Shown here: in pieces, positions 1 through 8,689 of the stretch
Layout of the letters: each line of letters starts with the position of its first letter
Position numbering within the stretch: position 1 is the stretch's first letter
NCBI GenBank assembly: GCA_934096585.1
Contig: CAKOMG010000003.1
Coordinates: 124,001-188,000 of the forward strand
Direction of reading: 5' to 3'
Source: an uncultured Bacilli bacterium
GTDB taxonomy: Bacteria > Bacillota_I > Bacilli_A > ML615J-28 > CAG-698
DNA: 64,000 nucleotides
The notes under the pieces: model-generated
The model's database searches: none
What the model saw: only the letters and a program-made list of their open reading frames with translations
What the model was told of the DNA's origin: nothing
Position numbers and translations under genes: made by a program

Positions 1-1192
1 ATTGAGAATGCTTTGATTGAATATAATTTATTTTCAAATCTTTTTCAAAGTAGAAATCATCCCCATAAGGAATAGGATTCTTAATTAAATCCAAAAGATT
101 ATTTTGGGCTAAAGGAGTAAACAATAAACGATATTGAATCTCATTATTTCTATTAGAGCCACCAAATAACACTTCAAATTCATCATTACCAAGTTTTGTA
201 TAGCCTTGATTATTTATTATTGCTTTTTCTGATTTTTTTTCTAATTTTTTTGAACCTTGTCTTACCATTTTTTCTACTTGTTTTTCGTTTTTGCCATTAA
301 TTTCGCTTGGATTACGATAAAACTTCAAATCTGGCGCAGCTTCATTTCCATATACTAAATAAGTTTCAAAGTTATATGATGGTGCAGGACGAGTAAGAGA
401 TGCATGTAAAGTTTGCGTTCTCGTTACAGTTTTATAGCCATTATCTGTTCTCACTCTTTCTGTCCAACTAATTGTTAAATAGCCATCATATTGTTTTTGA
501 ATCCATGATTGCCTATAGTCTTTACAAATTAAAAATGGATTCCCTAAAATTGAACCTGATAGGCAATAATACGTTGAAATGTTTTTATCATTATTAGGTT
601 CAAAACCAAATTTTTCATGTAAATATTGATACTTTTTTACATCAAAATATTTATCCCATTCAATGACAGGTATTGTTCTATTAATTAGTTCTCCTGGAAT
701 ACCCCAGTCATAAATAGCATTTATTGGAGCCATTTGTTCCCAAGCATTATTTAATAATATCTGTGCTTCTTCTTCAAATTTGGTTTTTTGTTCTGCAAAT
801 GATTTGATTTTAGGATTAATCTTTTTGATAATCGCCATTAATAAAATAACAAATAATATAACTGAAACTATAGGAATAGAAATACCAATAATTAAATTAA
901 CCAGTTTTGTTATTGCAGAAGCAATAAAAGCAATTGCGGCAATCGCCAATATAACCATTAAGAAAATAAAGAACCCTCTGACTCCTTTTTTCTTACTTAC
1001 TAATTTATTTAAAGCGTTAATCTTAGCAACTTTTATATTATATTCATTTACTGTATGCTTGTTATCTAAGGTTTTAATTTGTGTCTTTTTTACTAATGTA
1101 TCAAAATATTCTTCTGCATTTTTTTTAAACAACTCTTTATAAACTTTATTATAACCTTCTAAAGGTTCCATTAAAGGATCATTTGTTCCCAT
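1..1192 (-). CDS. Unknown two-helix membrane protein, partial (C-terminus beyond window)
   Basis: An open minus-strand frame of 397 codons runs off the left edge. The ATG at 1192 is preceded by AAGGAAG with good spacing and by a near-consensus promoter. The first ~70 residues are soluble and charged. Two adjacent hydrophobic helices follow (about residues 73-95 and 97-120), then a long soluble part rich in aromatic residues that includes NAWEQMAPI, IYDWGIPGEL and a DGYLTISW stretch. This suggests a small N-terminal cytoplasmic domain, a membrane hairpin and a large C-terminal domain on the same side. I do not recognise the family. It is a separate transcription unit from the U32 genes, whose terminator lies upstream of its promoter. 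Plus-strand frames in this interval are shadows. Confidence 0.75.
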   Translation of the reverse strand, partial: MGTNDPLMEPLEGYNKVYKELFKKNAEEYFDTLVKKTQIKTLDNKHTVNEYNIKVAKINALNKLVSKKKGVRGFFIFLMVILAIAAIAFIASAITKLVNLIIGISIPIVSVILFVILLMAIIKKINPKIKSFAEQKTKFEEEAQILLNNAWEQMAPINAIYDWGIPGELINRTIPVIEWDKYFDVKKYQYLHEKFGFEPNNDKNISTYYCLSGSILGNPFLICKDYRQSWIQKQYDGYLTISWTERVRTDNGYKTVTRTQTLHASLTRPAPSYNFETYLVYGNEAAPDLKFYRNPSEINGKNEKQVEKMVRQGSKKLEKKSEKAIINNQGYTKLGNDEFEVLFGGSNRNNEIQYRLLFTPLAQNNLLDLIKNPIPYGDDFYFEKDLKINYIQSKHSQ

Positions 1193-1221
1193 AAAATCAC
1201 TTCCTTAATAATTATAACATT

Positions 1222-1250
1222 ATTATATCAAATTATTTTTTTAATGTCAA
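1222..1250 (-). promoter_or_regulatory. Sigma-A promoter of the partial membrane protein gene
   Basis: On the minus strand TTGACA (1250-1245) is followed by 17 bases and TATAAT (1227-1222). Both hexamers are perfect and spacing is ideal; the start codon lies 30 bases downstream. Confidence 0.8.
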
Positions 1251-1283
1251 AAAAAATTAGGACATTTTCAAAAACTATTGACA

Positions 1284-1319
1284 AAAAAATAAAAAAATAA
1301 GGCCCCTAAAAAGGGGCAT
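1284..1319 (-). terminator. Terminator of the trmR-trhP operon
   Basis: The stem GCCCC/GGGGC with a TTTTTA loop is followed on the minus strand by a T-rich tract. It lies about 90 bases beyond the stop codon of the U32 gene ending at 1411. Confidence 0.75.
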
Positions 1320-1410
1320 CAAAAAGGGGAGATAACATGAAATATCATAAAGAAATTCAATGTTAACTAATTATATAATACAAAGTATAAAAATAACTTA
1401 AAGTTAAGTT

Positions 1411-2601
1411 TTATTTAACTAAACGTATCATATCATTTTCACTCACTTTGAAATCAATATGCAAAACTATTAATTGTTTAGGATGTCTAGCAGCATCCAA
1501 ATAATTGCCTTCATTGTCTTGAATTGTTTGAACTAACATTAATGTATTCTTTAATTTTGGTCCAAAAAATTCTAAAGTATCCCCTATTTTAAAATAATTT
1601 CTTTGCTCAATTAAACAAGTCTTATTTATTTCATCATAATTCTTAACTATTCCAACAAATTCTTTTGTTGGAGTTTCATCGCGATCATATAGCTGCTCAT
1701 TTACTGTTACATCACCTTTTAAAAAGCCAATTGATGATGCCCTATTCTCTGCTTTAGAAATTTCCTTATTAAAATATTCATAATCAATATTGTTACCAAT
1801 AAGAATACTATCAATTAAATTTCTATATGCTCTAACAATTGTAGCAATGTAATAATCAGATTTCATTCTCCCTTCAATTTTAAAAGAATCAACTCCAATA
1901 TTTATCATTTCTTTAATTACTTGTATAGCACATAAATCCTTTGAACCTATATGATAATATTCATTTTGATTAATTTTTATATTATTATTAAACAAATCAT
2001 AATTCCATCTACATGAGTGAGCACAACCACCTCTATTAGCATCACGATTAACCATATGATTGCTTAACATGCAACGACCAGAGTATGAGCTACACATGCC
2101 TCCATGAATAAAAACCTCAAGTGGCAAATTTGATTTTTTTTTAATTTCTTTCATTTGCTTTAATGAAACTTCTCTAGCTAAAACAACACGTTTTACTCCT
2201 AATTTCTCATAAAACTTAATAGACTCAGAATTGGAAGTTGATAATTGTGTACTCAAGTGAACTTCAATTTTTGGAGCAATATTTAAGCAGGTATTTATAA
2301 TATACAAACTTGATGTGATTATTGCATCGACTTTTACATCTTGTAAATATTTCAAATACTCATTTAATCCTTCAAAATCATCATCATGGGGGATAATATT
2401 CATTGTTACATAAACTTTAGCATTATGTTTATGCGCAAAATCACATGCTTCTTTTATGTCTTCTAATGAAAAATTATTTGCTCTCGCTCTTAAACTAAAT
2501 TTTTTTCCACCAATATATACAGCATTTGCACCATATAATATAGCAATTTTTAGTTTTTCTAAAGAACCAGCTGGGGCTAATAATTCAATATTTTTATTCA
2601 T
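1411..2601 (-). CDS. trhP2: U32-family tRNA uridine 5-hydroxylase, large subunit (YrrO/TrhP2)
   Basis: This 396-residue protein starts with the U32 signature ELLAPAGSLEKL and carries the cysteine cluster GGMCSSYSGRC...RGGCAHSC near residues 165-200, which is expected to hold an iron-sulfur cluster. The family, formerly called collagenase-like peptidase U32, makes 5-hydroxyuridine at tRNA position 34 using prephenate. In B. subtilis yrrN and yrrO act together and yrrM methylates the product. The same three genes stand here in the same order, with overlaps of 8 and 1 bases, so a single operon and pathway are likely. The C-terminal barrel-like part (about 300-396) is typical of the long paralogue. 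Confidence 0.92.
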   Translation of the reverse strand: MNKNIELLAPAGSLEKLKIAILYGANAVYIGGKKFSLRARANNFSLEDIKEACDFAHKHNAKVYVTMNIIPHDDDFEGLNEYLKYLQDVKVDAIITSSLYIINTCLNIAPKIEVHLSTQLSTSNSESIKFYEKLGVKRVVLAREVSLKQMKEIKKKSNLPLEVFIHGGMCSSYSGRCMLSNHMVNRDANRGGCAHSCRWNYDLFNNNIKINQNEYYHIGSKDLCAIQVIKEMINIGVDSFKIEGRMKSDYYIATIVRAYRNLIDSILIGNNIDYEYFNKEISKAENRASSIGFLKGDVTVNEQLYDRDETPTKEFVGIVKNYDEINKTCLIEQRNYFKIGDTLEFFGPKLKNTLMLVQTIQDNEGNYLDAARHPKQLIVLHIDFKVSENDMIRLVK

Positions 2602-3430
2602 TATTGGTCTCCTTTAAAATAGAAGGTCTTATATATAAGAAATGATGATTTATATTATCATTCAAATTCTTTAGTTTTATTAAATATTTATTATTAAAAT
2701 TATTTTCAAACGATCTATAATAAATTTTACTTACTTTCAATACTTCATCTTCTGTTAATAAATCACTAGCAATAATAAAAATATTATTTTTGTCAATTTG
2801 TTTCATTTCTTCAAATAAATAATATCTATAAGGAGTATAAATAAAAGTTCCATTTTTTGTTTCCGTTATTGGATATTTTTCTTTTCTTGTTTCTTCAACA
2901 ATGTAACAATCACTTTTATTACTCTTATAATTGAATTGTTTCTCAAATAGAGTAATTAATTTTCGCTTTGAGTAAAAAATGTTACTATATCCATAAATTA
3001 AAAATGCATTATTATTAATATTGCTTATATCTATAATATTTTGCAAAGTCAATTCTGTAGAAACCAAACATTGAATCCCTAATTTATTATATTCCTTAAT
3101 ATCATTTACTGAACAACAAAGTGTTTTAGAACATAAAACAAATTTATTTTGTACACCATAGCTATTTAATATATAATAAACGCTCATGTCACTAAAGAAA
3201 TAATAATCAACATTCCATAATAATGTTTCTTTTAAGAATTCTTTTAAACTTTCTATCTCGTCTTCTTCAATTATTTTATCTACATTCAAGGCGATTTTTT
3301 TATTAGTTTTCATTAAAGAAAAATCAACTTTTAATGAATTCTTGCTAGAAGAAAAAATAGTTGGGATAATTATAATATCACAATCATATTTATTAATATT
3401 TTCTATAGATTTAATTTCAACTGCTAACAT
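2594..3430 (-). CDS. trhP1: U32-family tRNA uridine 5-hydroxylase, small subunit (YrrN/TrhP1)
   Basis: This 278-residue protein lies between yrrM- and yrrO-like genes and overlaps the latter by 8 bases. It is the divergent short U32 partner: the barrel pattern is visible (IALNVDKI, DYYFFSDMSVYYI, CLVSTELTL) but the cysteine cluster of the long subunit is absent. Function is inferred mainly from the conserved trio: with YrrO it would hydroxylate U34 of tRNAs before TrmR methylation. Sequence conservation is low, so position in the operon carries most of the weight. Confidence 0.8.
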   Translation of the reverse strand: MLAVEIKSIENINKYDCDIIIIPTIFSSSKNSLKVDFSLMKTNKKIALNVDKIIEEDEIESLKEFLKETLLWNVDYYFFSDMSVYYILNSYGVQNKFVLCSKTLCCSVNDIKEYNKLGIQCLVSTELTLQNIIDISNINNNAFLIYGYSNIFYSKRKLITLFEKQFNYKSNKSDCYIVEETRKEKYPITETKNGTFIYTPYRYYLFEEMKQIDKNNIFIIASDLLTEDEVLKVSKIYYRSFENNFNNKYLIKLKNLNDNINHHFLYIRPSILKETNNE

Positions 3431-4053
3431 TATTTTTTAATACTTATTGCCATTCCATCACCTATTCTTAAGAACGTAGTTTCAAAGTTTTTATTATCTT
3501 CTAACCACGAATTATAATTCTTAATTTTTCTGATTAATGCTCTTAAGTCCTTTCCTTCTATATTATCTTTTTCAACAAGACCATGGAATAATAAATTATC
3601 ACTAATAATAATTCCCCCTCTTTTTAATAATAAGTTGTATTTTTCAAAAAAGCGAATGTATTGTGCTTTGGCAGCATCAATAAAAATTAAATCATAATCG
3701 TTATTTAATGTAGTTACATCAACATTTAACGCATCTTCATTGATAACATTTATGCGATTTTCTAAACCGATTGCTTTAATGTTTTTTAAAGCCAGTTCGT
3801 ACATCTTGTCATTTCTTTCAATAGTATCAACTGTTATATCTTTATTAATTAACGCACAACTAATGCTTGTATAAGCGATTGCAGTTCCTATTTCTAATAT
3901 TTTTTTTGCATTAGTCAACTTGATTATTAGTTTAATCAACTCTAAGCCTTCGCTTGTTACAATAGGGACATTATTAGATTTTGCATACTCATACATTTCA
4001 TTAATAAATGTTCTTTCATTAATAGTATTTAAATTTAAAAAATAATCATTCAT
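3430..4053 (-). CDS. trmR: tRNA 5-hydroxyuridine methyltransferase (YrrM/TrmR)
   Basis: This is a 207-residue class I SAM-dependent O-methyltransferase of the YrrM/caffeoyl-CoA type. Motif I ILEIGTAIAYTSI lies near residue 54, the acidic motif LIFIDAAKAQY near 122 and GGIIISDNLLFHG near 145; these give the SAM pocket and metal ligands. In B. subtilis YrrM methylates 5-hydroxyuridine-34 to 5-methoxyuridine. The stop overlaps the start of the YrrN-like gene, so the three genes appear translationally coupled. Length is normal for the family. Confidence 0.9.
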   Translation of the reverse strand: MNDYFLNLNTINERTFINEMYEYAKSNNVPIVTSEGLELIKLIIKLTNAKKILEIGTAIAYTSISCALINKDITVDTIERNDKMYELALKNIKAIGLENRINVINEDALNVDVTTLNNDYDLIFIDAAKAQYIRFFEKYNLLLKRGGIIISDNLLFHGLVEKDNIEGKDLRALIRKIKNYNSWLEDNKNFETTFLRIGDGMAISIKK

Positions 4054-4074
4054 ATGTTACCAACTTTCTTTATT

Positions 4075-5373
4075 CTAATCGTTATTATTATTTATTGTCA
4101 ATAAAAATTGATATGCATCTTTATAACGACATAATTTGCCTAGAAGTTCACAATAACGATTTTTTATATATTTGTCATATAGAGGAAAAGATAGTTCTTC
4201 TAACTCTTTTAATAAATAATTTTTGATGTAATTTGCAATTACTTCTTCTTCGCATCGATCAATTTCATATTGCATTAATCTCAAAAAAGCAACATTAAAT
4301 AAATCACATTGTTCTTGTTTAATTGTTTTAATGTAGTTTATAAGTTCATTCTTTAACAATTTAAATTCATCAGTATCTATATAAAGTTTATTAACAATCT
4401 CTTTGCTCTTCATTTTATAATTCATCTTTTTAACAATGCAATAAGCAAATAATGTCACAAATCTGAAATCTTTTTTGTCATAACTTCTAATAACATCAAA
4501 TGCCTGATCAAATTCATTTAAAGCAATTAACGCTTTTGCCTTCATATACACAATTTCATTTATTGTTTTTTCTTGAGTAAAAGCATTAAAATTAATGTTA
4601 GAGCAAAACTCAATAACTTTTTTAGAATCTAAATAGTCAAAATATATTAAAGAAAAAATAGTACTTTTTTCATAATTATAATATAGCATTTTATCTCTAA
4701 TTTGAGAAAAAGCATATTTAGTTTCATTAGATTTCATTTTACTTAATAAAATAAATTCTCTTTCTTTAATATAATCATTGCATTGATCATTCAAATTGTT
4801 AAAAAGTTTTAGAACATCTAAATATTCTTTTGCTTTATTTAATTGCAAATTCATAAAATTATATTCATATACAATTAAAATCAAAGCAAACAATTCTAAA
4901 TCACTCAAGCATTGTTTAATAGTATCAAGCTTTAAAACAGTTGCTTGTAAATTTTTGTAATCTTTTTTAATGTATTGTTGAAAGCATTTTACTATTTCAT
5001 CTTGCGCAATATATTCACCTTCACAAGTACAAGAACTCATAGCCAAAATACTATCAAAGTCTTGCTTAAAAAAGTACAACAACAATAGTTCAATCTTTTT
5101 ATTATCATCAAGATTAATTAAATCATTATAATTTAAATTATATCTTTCGCAAAGTAACTCAACTCTTTCATTTCTAGGATCCATAAGATTTCTTTCAACC
5201 TTTGAAAGAAAGGCTTCTGAACAAATGTTTTTTGTTGCTTCATGTAAAGTTAAATTGCGCATCATCCTTATATTTTTTAATATAGTTGAAATATAAGTAG
5301 ATTGGGTAACAGGGCCAACAACCCTTTTTAAAACTAAAATTTTGACGTCTTTTAAAATTATTATAATTATCAT
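4075..5373 (-). CDS. Rgg/MutR-like XRE regulator with helical repeat domain
   Basis: This 432-residue protein has an XRE-type helix-turn-helix at about residues 28-80 (ILKNIRMMRNLTLHEA, then FLSKVERNLMDP) followed by ~330 residues of TPR-like helices. This is the layout of Rgg/PlcR/MutR regulators, which bind a short peptide in the C-terminal solenoid and DNA with the N-terminus. The ATG at 5373 has GGAG eight bases upstream, so I keep a roughly 25-residue extension ahead of the HTH. It lies just upstream of trmR with 21 bases between them and may be co-transcribed. No small peptide pheromone gene is obvious beside it, so the ligand is unknown. Confidence 0.75.
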   Translation of the reverse strand: MIIIIILKDVKILVLKRVVGPVTQSTYISTILKNIRMMRNLTLHEATKNICSEAFLSKVERNLMDPRNERVELLCERYNLNYNDLINLDDNKKIELLLLYFFKQDFDSILAMSSCTCEGEYIAQDEIVKCFQQYIKKDYKNLQATVLKLDTIKQCLSDLELFALILIVYEYNFMNLQLNKAKEYLDVLKLFNNLNDQCNDYIKEREFILLSKMKSNETKYAFSQIRDKMLYYNYEKSTIFSLIYFDYLDSKKVIEFCSNINFNAFTQEKTINEIVYMKAKALIALNEFDQAFDVIRSYDKKDFRFVTLFAYCIVKKMNYKMKSKEIVNKLYIDTDEFKLLKNELINYIKTIKQEQCDLFNVAFLRLMQYEIDRCEEEVIANYIKNYLLKELEELSFPLYDKYIKNRYCELLGKLCRYKDAYQFLLTINNNND

Positions 5374-5493
5374 ATTTTTAACTCCATTTAATTTGAATTA
5401 CATATATATAATTACCAAATTATCCGGAAATTACTTTTGGCAAACTTGCAAAATAAAAGAATGCAACGAATTATTAATAAGGCATTCAATTAA

Positions 5494-6126
5494 TTATATG
5501 ACGTACGCATATGATTTTAGTTCTTTAACTCTTCTCTTATAGTCAGGGCAATATCTAGAAACATAATTATAAAAATCTTTACTGTGATTTGGATATTTAA
5601 AATGAGAAAATTCATGAATAATGACGTACTCAATAAGATCAAAAGGAATATGTATAATCGCTTTTGTTAAAGCAATTTTTGATTTTTTCAAATAACATAC
5701 ACCCCATCTGGTCTTCATTTGTTTAAACACTAAACTAGCCGGTGTAGATTTAAAAAAATCATTTTGAATTCTATAAAACATTTTTTCAATGATCTCATAA
5801 GCGTAATTATATATATCTAAATAATTTATTGAAAAGGAAAAAATTGAATTTTCTTTTATTTCAAAACGATCCAATGTCTTTATAACTTTAAATACTTGAC
5901 CAAAAAGTAAAAAATCATCTTCTTTTAATGGATTTTGAGGAATCTTTTTAATTAGTTTTTTAATAGCCTCCATATTTTTATTGATGAATATTAAGGCATC
6001 AGTCTCTGTAAGATATCTTGAACTAGTAATAATCAAAGTATTTTGACGTATTTTTATATTACTATATTTAACATTTTTACGTTTAATTATTATTTCATAT
6101 TTTTTGTTATCTATTATAATATCCAT
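5494..6126 (-). CDS. YgjP/WLM-family zinc metallohydrolase
   Basis: This 210-residue protein has the YgjP layout: an N-terminal beta-rich part, the conserved TRWGVC segment around residue 142, and a zinc-binding HEFSH at about 171-175 followed by NHSKDFY. The family (formerly DUF45) resembles SprT/minigluzincin metalloproteases; some members are reported to act on UTP. The substrate here is unknown. It follows spoIVFB at a distance of 25 bases and may be the last gene of that operon. The plus-strand frame across its end is a shadow. Confidence 0.85.
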   Translation of the reverse strand: MDIIIDNKKYEIIIKRKNVKYSNIKIRQNTLIITSSRYLTETDALIFINKNMEAIKKLIKKIPQNPLKEDDFLLFGQVFKVIKTLDRFEIKENSIFSFSINYLDIYNYAYEIIEKMFYRIQNDFFKSTPASLVFKQMKTRWGVCYLKKSKIALTKAIIHIPFDLIEYVIIHEFSHFKYPNHSKDFYNYVSRYCPDYKRRVKELKSYAYVI

Positions 6127-6151
6127 TGGCGCTAAACCTACTACTTTTATA

Positions 6152-6709
6152 TTATATCATATTTTTTATAATAATGTATAATCTTTTTTCATTTTTTAAT
6201 TTTAAATATTGAACAAAGTTAATAATTAAAAAAACAGCAATAAGAAATAATCCCAGTGATTGTTTATAAATAGCAATAAGGCTTATACTAAATAATAAAA
6301 TTAAAGATAAATTAGTTAAAATTGTCTCAGGTAAAAATAATGAAAGTATATTGAATCCATCAAGGGGGACTAACGGAATACAATTTACAACTATTAATAT
6401 TAAATTACATTTAATTAATAACTTGCTATTTAATAGAAAAGCTAACATTAAAAAAATTATATTGAAAATTATTCCATTGGCAAATAAAAGAATTTTTTTA
6501 AAAACTGCCACATTATTTAAATGAAAATTCATCTCACCGCCAAAAATTGATAACTTAAAATAATTAATTTTAAATTTAAAAATAAAAGCAATAATCAAAT
6601 GACCAATTTCATGAATCATTAAACATAATAGAAAAATTATTAATTCATTAAAATAGCCCAAAAATAAAGAATAAATTATCAAAAACCAAAAAGAATATTT
6701 AATCTTCAT
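6152..6709 (-). CDS. spoIVFB: SpoIVFB-type intramembrane metalloprotease (M50)
   Basis: This 185-residue, highly hydrophobic site-2-protease family protein has HEIGH at residues 33-37 inside a membrane helix. The second zinc motif has the form NxxPxxPLDG, with the aspartate at residue 117. In spore-formers SpoIVFB sits in the outer forespore membrane and cleaves the pro-sequence from sigma-K in the mother cell. The start overlaps the SpoIVFA-like gene by 11 bases, as expected for this pair, and a sigK gene with a hydrophobic pro-sequence lies at 61106. It is shorter than the ~290-residue B. subtilis enzyme and seems to lack the C-terminal CBS domain. Confidence 0.88.
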   Translation of the reverse strand: MKIKYSFWFLIIYSLFLGYFNELIIFLLCLMIHEIGHLIIAFIFKFKINYFKLSIFGGEMNFHLNNVAVFKKILLFANGIIFNIIFLMLAFLLNSKLLIKCNLILIVVNCIPLVPLDGFNILSLFLPETILTNLSLILLFSISLIAIYKQSLGLFLIAVFLIINFVQYLKLKNEKRLYIIIKNMI

Positions 6710-7190
6710 TTATTATTTGAACACCATATGTATATTCACCATTAATGCAAGATGACAGCCCTATTAAATCATTACATTTAACAATTGTATACATATTAAC
6801 ATTTATTTCTTTTAAATTAATATAAGTATAAAGAATATTGCTTTTTGATAAAATAGTAACCTCGTATAGATTATTTTTCTTTAAAATTTTAACTACACTA
6901 CCAAGTTCTAAATTATAAACATTAGAGTTATATGAAGTATAATAAATTATGCCATTTTGTTCATATGTTTTAACATCATCGCTAAAAACTTTCACAACAT
7001 CATCACCCCAATTAATAACATTTAATTTTCCATCAACCATTTTCGCAATTTGAATGAAATTAATGTTATGGTTTAGTTTTATAGAAATAGCATCCATATT
7101 TAAAATTTTAAAGTTATCCAAAATAACAATAATTAATAAAAAAAGCGTTAAACAAAATATCTTGCCAATAAATTTATTCAATAGTTTCAT
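6699..7190 (-). CDS. spoIVFA: SpoIVFA-like regulator of SpoIVFB
   Basis: This is a ~163-residue protein with one N-terminal membrane helix (about residues 8-25) and an extracytoplasmic domain that looks like a reduced LytM/M23 fold (NGIIYYTSYNSNVYNLELGSVV), with no catalytic histidine set that I can see. I place the start at the ATG at 7190, which has GTGGAG at normal spacing, rather than the upstream frame opening at 7220. SpoIVFA holds and inhibits SpoIVFB in B. subtilis. Similarity is weak, and the call rests on topology and on its place directly before spoIVFB. Confidence 0.7.
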   Translation of the reverse strand: MKLLNKFIGKIFCLTLFLLIIVILDNFKILNMDAISIKLNHNINFIQIAKMVDGKLNVINWGDDVVKVFSDDVKTYEQNGIIYYTSYNSNVYNLELGSVVKILKKNNLYEVTILSKSNILYTYINLKEINVNMYTIVKCNDLIGLSSCINGEYTYGVQIINED

Positions 7191-7219
7191 TAGTATCTCC
7201 ACATTTAATATTATGAACA

Positions 7220-7897
7220 TTAAATATTTTTATTACTATTAAAACTATAATAACAATTATTGCAAATGATTAAATGATCAACAAAAAACAAATCCACAGC
7301 ATTACAGGCTTCTATTAATTGTCTAGTAAAATTATAGTCTGCTTGACTTGGCGTAGGATCTCCCCCAGGATGATTATGGGCCACAATTACAGCAAAAGCT
7401 GATACTTTTAGCCCCCATTTAATAACATCTTTGTAATTCCCAATAGTTTTATTCATAGAACCAATGCTTATTACTTTTTCAAAAACAATTTTGTTTGTAG
7501 AAGAAAGATAAATAGCTACTAAATGCTCTTGAGATAAATTTGTTAAACGATTTTTTAAATATCCATAACATTCTTTGGAACTTTCAATTTTAATATTATC
7601 ATTCTTTTTCATTAAAATTCTTGATGAGAATTCAAATATAGCTAATAATTCTATTGCTTTAGTCTTTCCAATCCCTTTAAACCTAACCAGTTCTTCAATT
7701 GTTAATTCTTGACAATAAGCAAAAGAATTTAACTCTTTTAATAACTCTTTTGACAGTTCAATAACATTTTTATCTTTCGTACCAGTTCTAATAATTATTG
7801 CTAATAGTTCAAAATCCAATAATGATTTTGCACCTAACTTTACTAGTTTCTCTCTTGGTTTTTCTGAATTATTCATTTTTTTAAATTCATTTTCCAT
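7220..7897 (-). CDS. radC: RadC-family JAB-domain protein
   Basis: This 225-residue protein has the UPF0758 N-terminal helix-hairpin-helix part (PREKLVKLGAKSL, FKGIGKTKAIEL) and a C-terminal JAB/MPN metal motif, AHNHPGGDPTPSQAD, near residue 173. The biological role of RadC is unsettled; the old DNA-repair assignment is not well supported. It lies between the SpoIIB-like gene and spoIVFA as in B. subtilis, but mreBCD and minCD, which normally follow radC, are not here. Confidence 0.92.
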   Translation of the reverse strand: MENEFKKMNNSEKPREKLVKLGAKSLLDFELLAIIIRTGTKDKNVIELSKELLKELNSFAYCQELTIEELVRFKGIGKTKAIELLAIFEFSSRILMKKNDNIKIESSKECYGYLKNRLTNLSQEHLVAIYLSSTNKIVFEKVISIGSMNKTIGNYKDVIKWGLKVSAFAVIVAHNHPGGDPTPSQADYNFTRQLIEACNAVDLFFVDHLIICNNCYYSFNSNKNI

Positions 7898-7936
7898 ATA
7901 ATAACCTCACTCATATGCTCCGTCATTATAATTACC

Positions 7937-8551
7937 TCAATAAACAAAATTTACTTTATTTTTTTTAAGTAAAAGAATCAATGTATTTAATTGATAATTC
8001 AGTTTAATATCTTCATTTCTTATACTTTGCAAAATACTTAATGATGAAAACAACTCAATATCTACAGGATCAATATAATATTTTTCATCAATAATTATTT
8101 CGTCATCTTTTAAACTTTTCAATAAACAGTCAACAGCAAATTGATAAAATTCATATTTTTTCGCGTCTGTAATAATGTTCTTGGGTAAATCAAGAATATA
8201 ATCACTGCGTATTGCTGGAGAAAACTCATAACTCTCTAATATAGCTTTTTTCGTTTGTGCTTTCTCCAACTGATTAAATGTAGAATTAAACACATAAAAT
8301 TTATTATTTTCTTCATAAACTTCATAATAAATGTTTAAAACTTTTAATCTTTCAATTGTTGAGGATAAAGCATCAAGTGAATTATTTGTCGCAATAATGA
8401 CAGTATAAACTGTACCTAATTCATCTTGCTGCACAATAACAGGTTCATTTTCATCTTCCACAACTACTTTAGAAAATATAAAGTACCCAAGTGCACATCC
8501 TATTACAATTCCTAACAAAATACCGAATAAATCAATTTCACGTTTTTTCAT
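7937..8551 (-). CDS. SpoIIB-like membrane-anchored SPOR-domain protein
   Basis: This 204-residue protein has a short cytoplasmic N-terminus, one membrane helix (about residues 9-27) and an extracytoplasmic region. Residues ~47-115 look like a SPOR peptidoglycan-binding domain (YTVIIATNNSLDALSSTI, NKFYVFNSTF). SpoIIB in B. subtilis has the same topology, lies between folC/comC and radC, and helps septal wall thinning at engulfment. Sequence identity is too low to be certain, so the name rests on topology plus synteny. It heads the spoIIB-radC-spoIVFA-spoIVFB-ygjP unit. Confidence 0.68.
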   Translation of the reverse strand: MKKREIDLFGILLGIVIGCALGYFIFSKVVVEDENEPVIVQQDELGTVYTVIIATNNSLDALSSTIERLKVLNIYYEVYEENNKFYVFNSTFNQLEKAQTKKAILESYEFSPAIRSDYILDLPKNIITDAKKYEFYQFAVDCLLKSLKDDEIIIDEKYYIDPVDIELFSSLSILQSIRNEDIKLNYQLNTLILLLKKNKVNFVY

Positions 8552-8575
8552 TTTTTCACCTCTACATTTATAAGT

Positions 8576-8605
8576 ATAATACTTTTAAATGTAAAAAATC
8601 GTCAA
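8576..8605 (-). promoter_or_regulatory. Candidate sigma-A promoter of the spoIIB-like/radC/spoIVF unit
   Basis: The minus strand shows TTGACG (8605-8600), an 18-base spacer and TATTAT (8581-8576), about 25 bases ahead of the SpoIIB-like start codon. Confidence 0.55.
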
Positions 8606-8658
8606 AATTAGTAATAACCTCCTTCATTTTCATGCGTCATATAATTTATCGTATAAAA

Positions 8659-8689
8659 TAAAATGAGGCACTATGGTGCCATTCATTTT
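8659..8689 (-). terminator. Terminator overlapping the folC stop codon
   Basis: A long imperfect inverted repeat, AAAATGA...GGCACC/GTGCC...TCATTTT, lies at the end of folC. It is followed on the minus strand by ATTTTAT, a weak U-tract, and the folC stop codon lies inside the stem. Confidence 0.6.

Noticed and set aside
780..1142. Plus-strand 120-codon frame
   Set aside because: It lies fully antisense to the partial membrane protein gene, which has promoter and ribosome site; the hydrophobic look comes from the complementary AT-rich helix codons.
1322..1364. Nine-codon plus-strand ORF after GGGGAG (MKYHKEIQC)
   Set aside because: A good ribosome site but no promoter on that strand and only nine codons beside a minus-strand terminator; most likely chance.
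8568..8633. 21-codon minus-strand ORF upstream of the SpoIIB-like gene
   Set aside because: No ribosome site before its ATG and it contains the promoter of the next gene.
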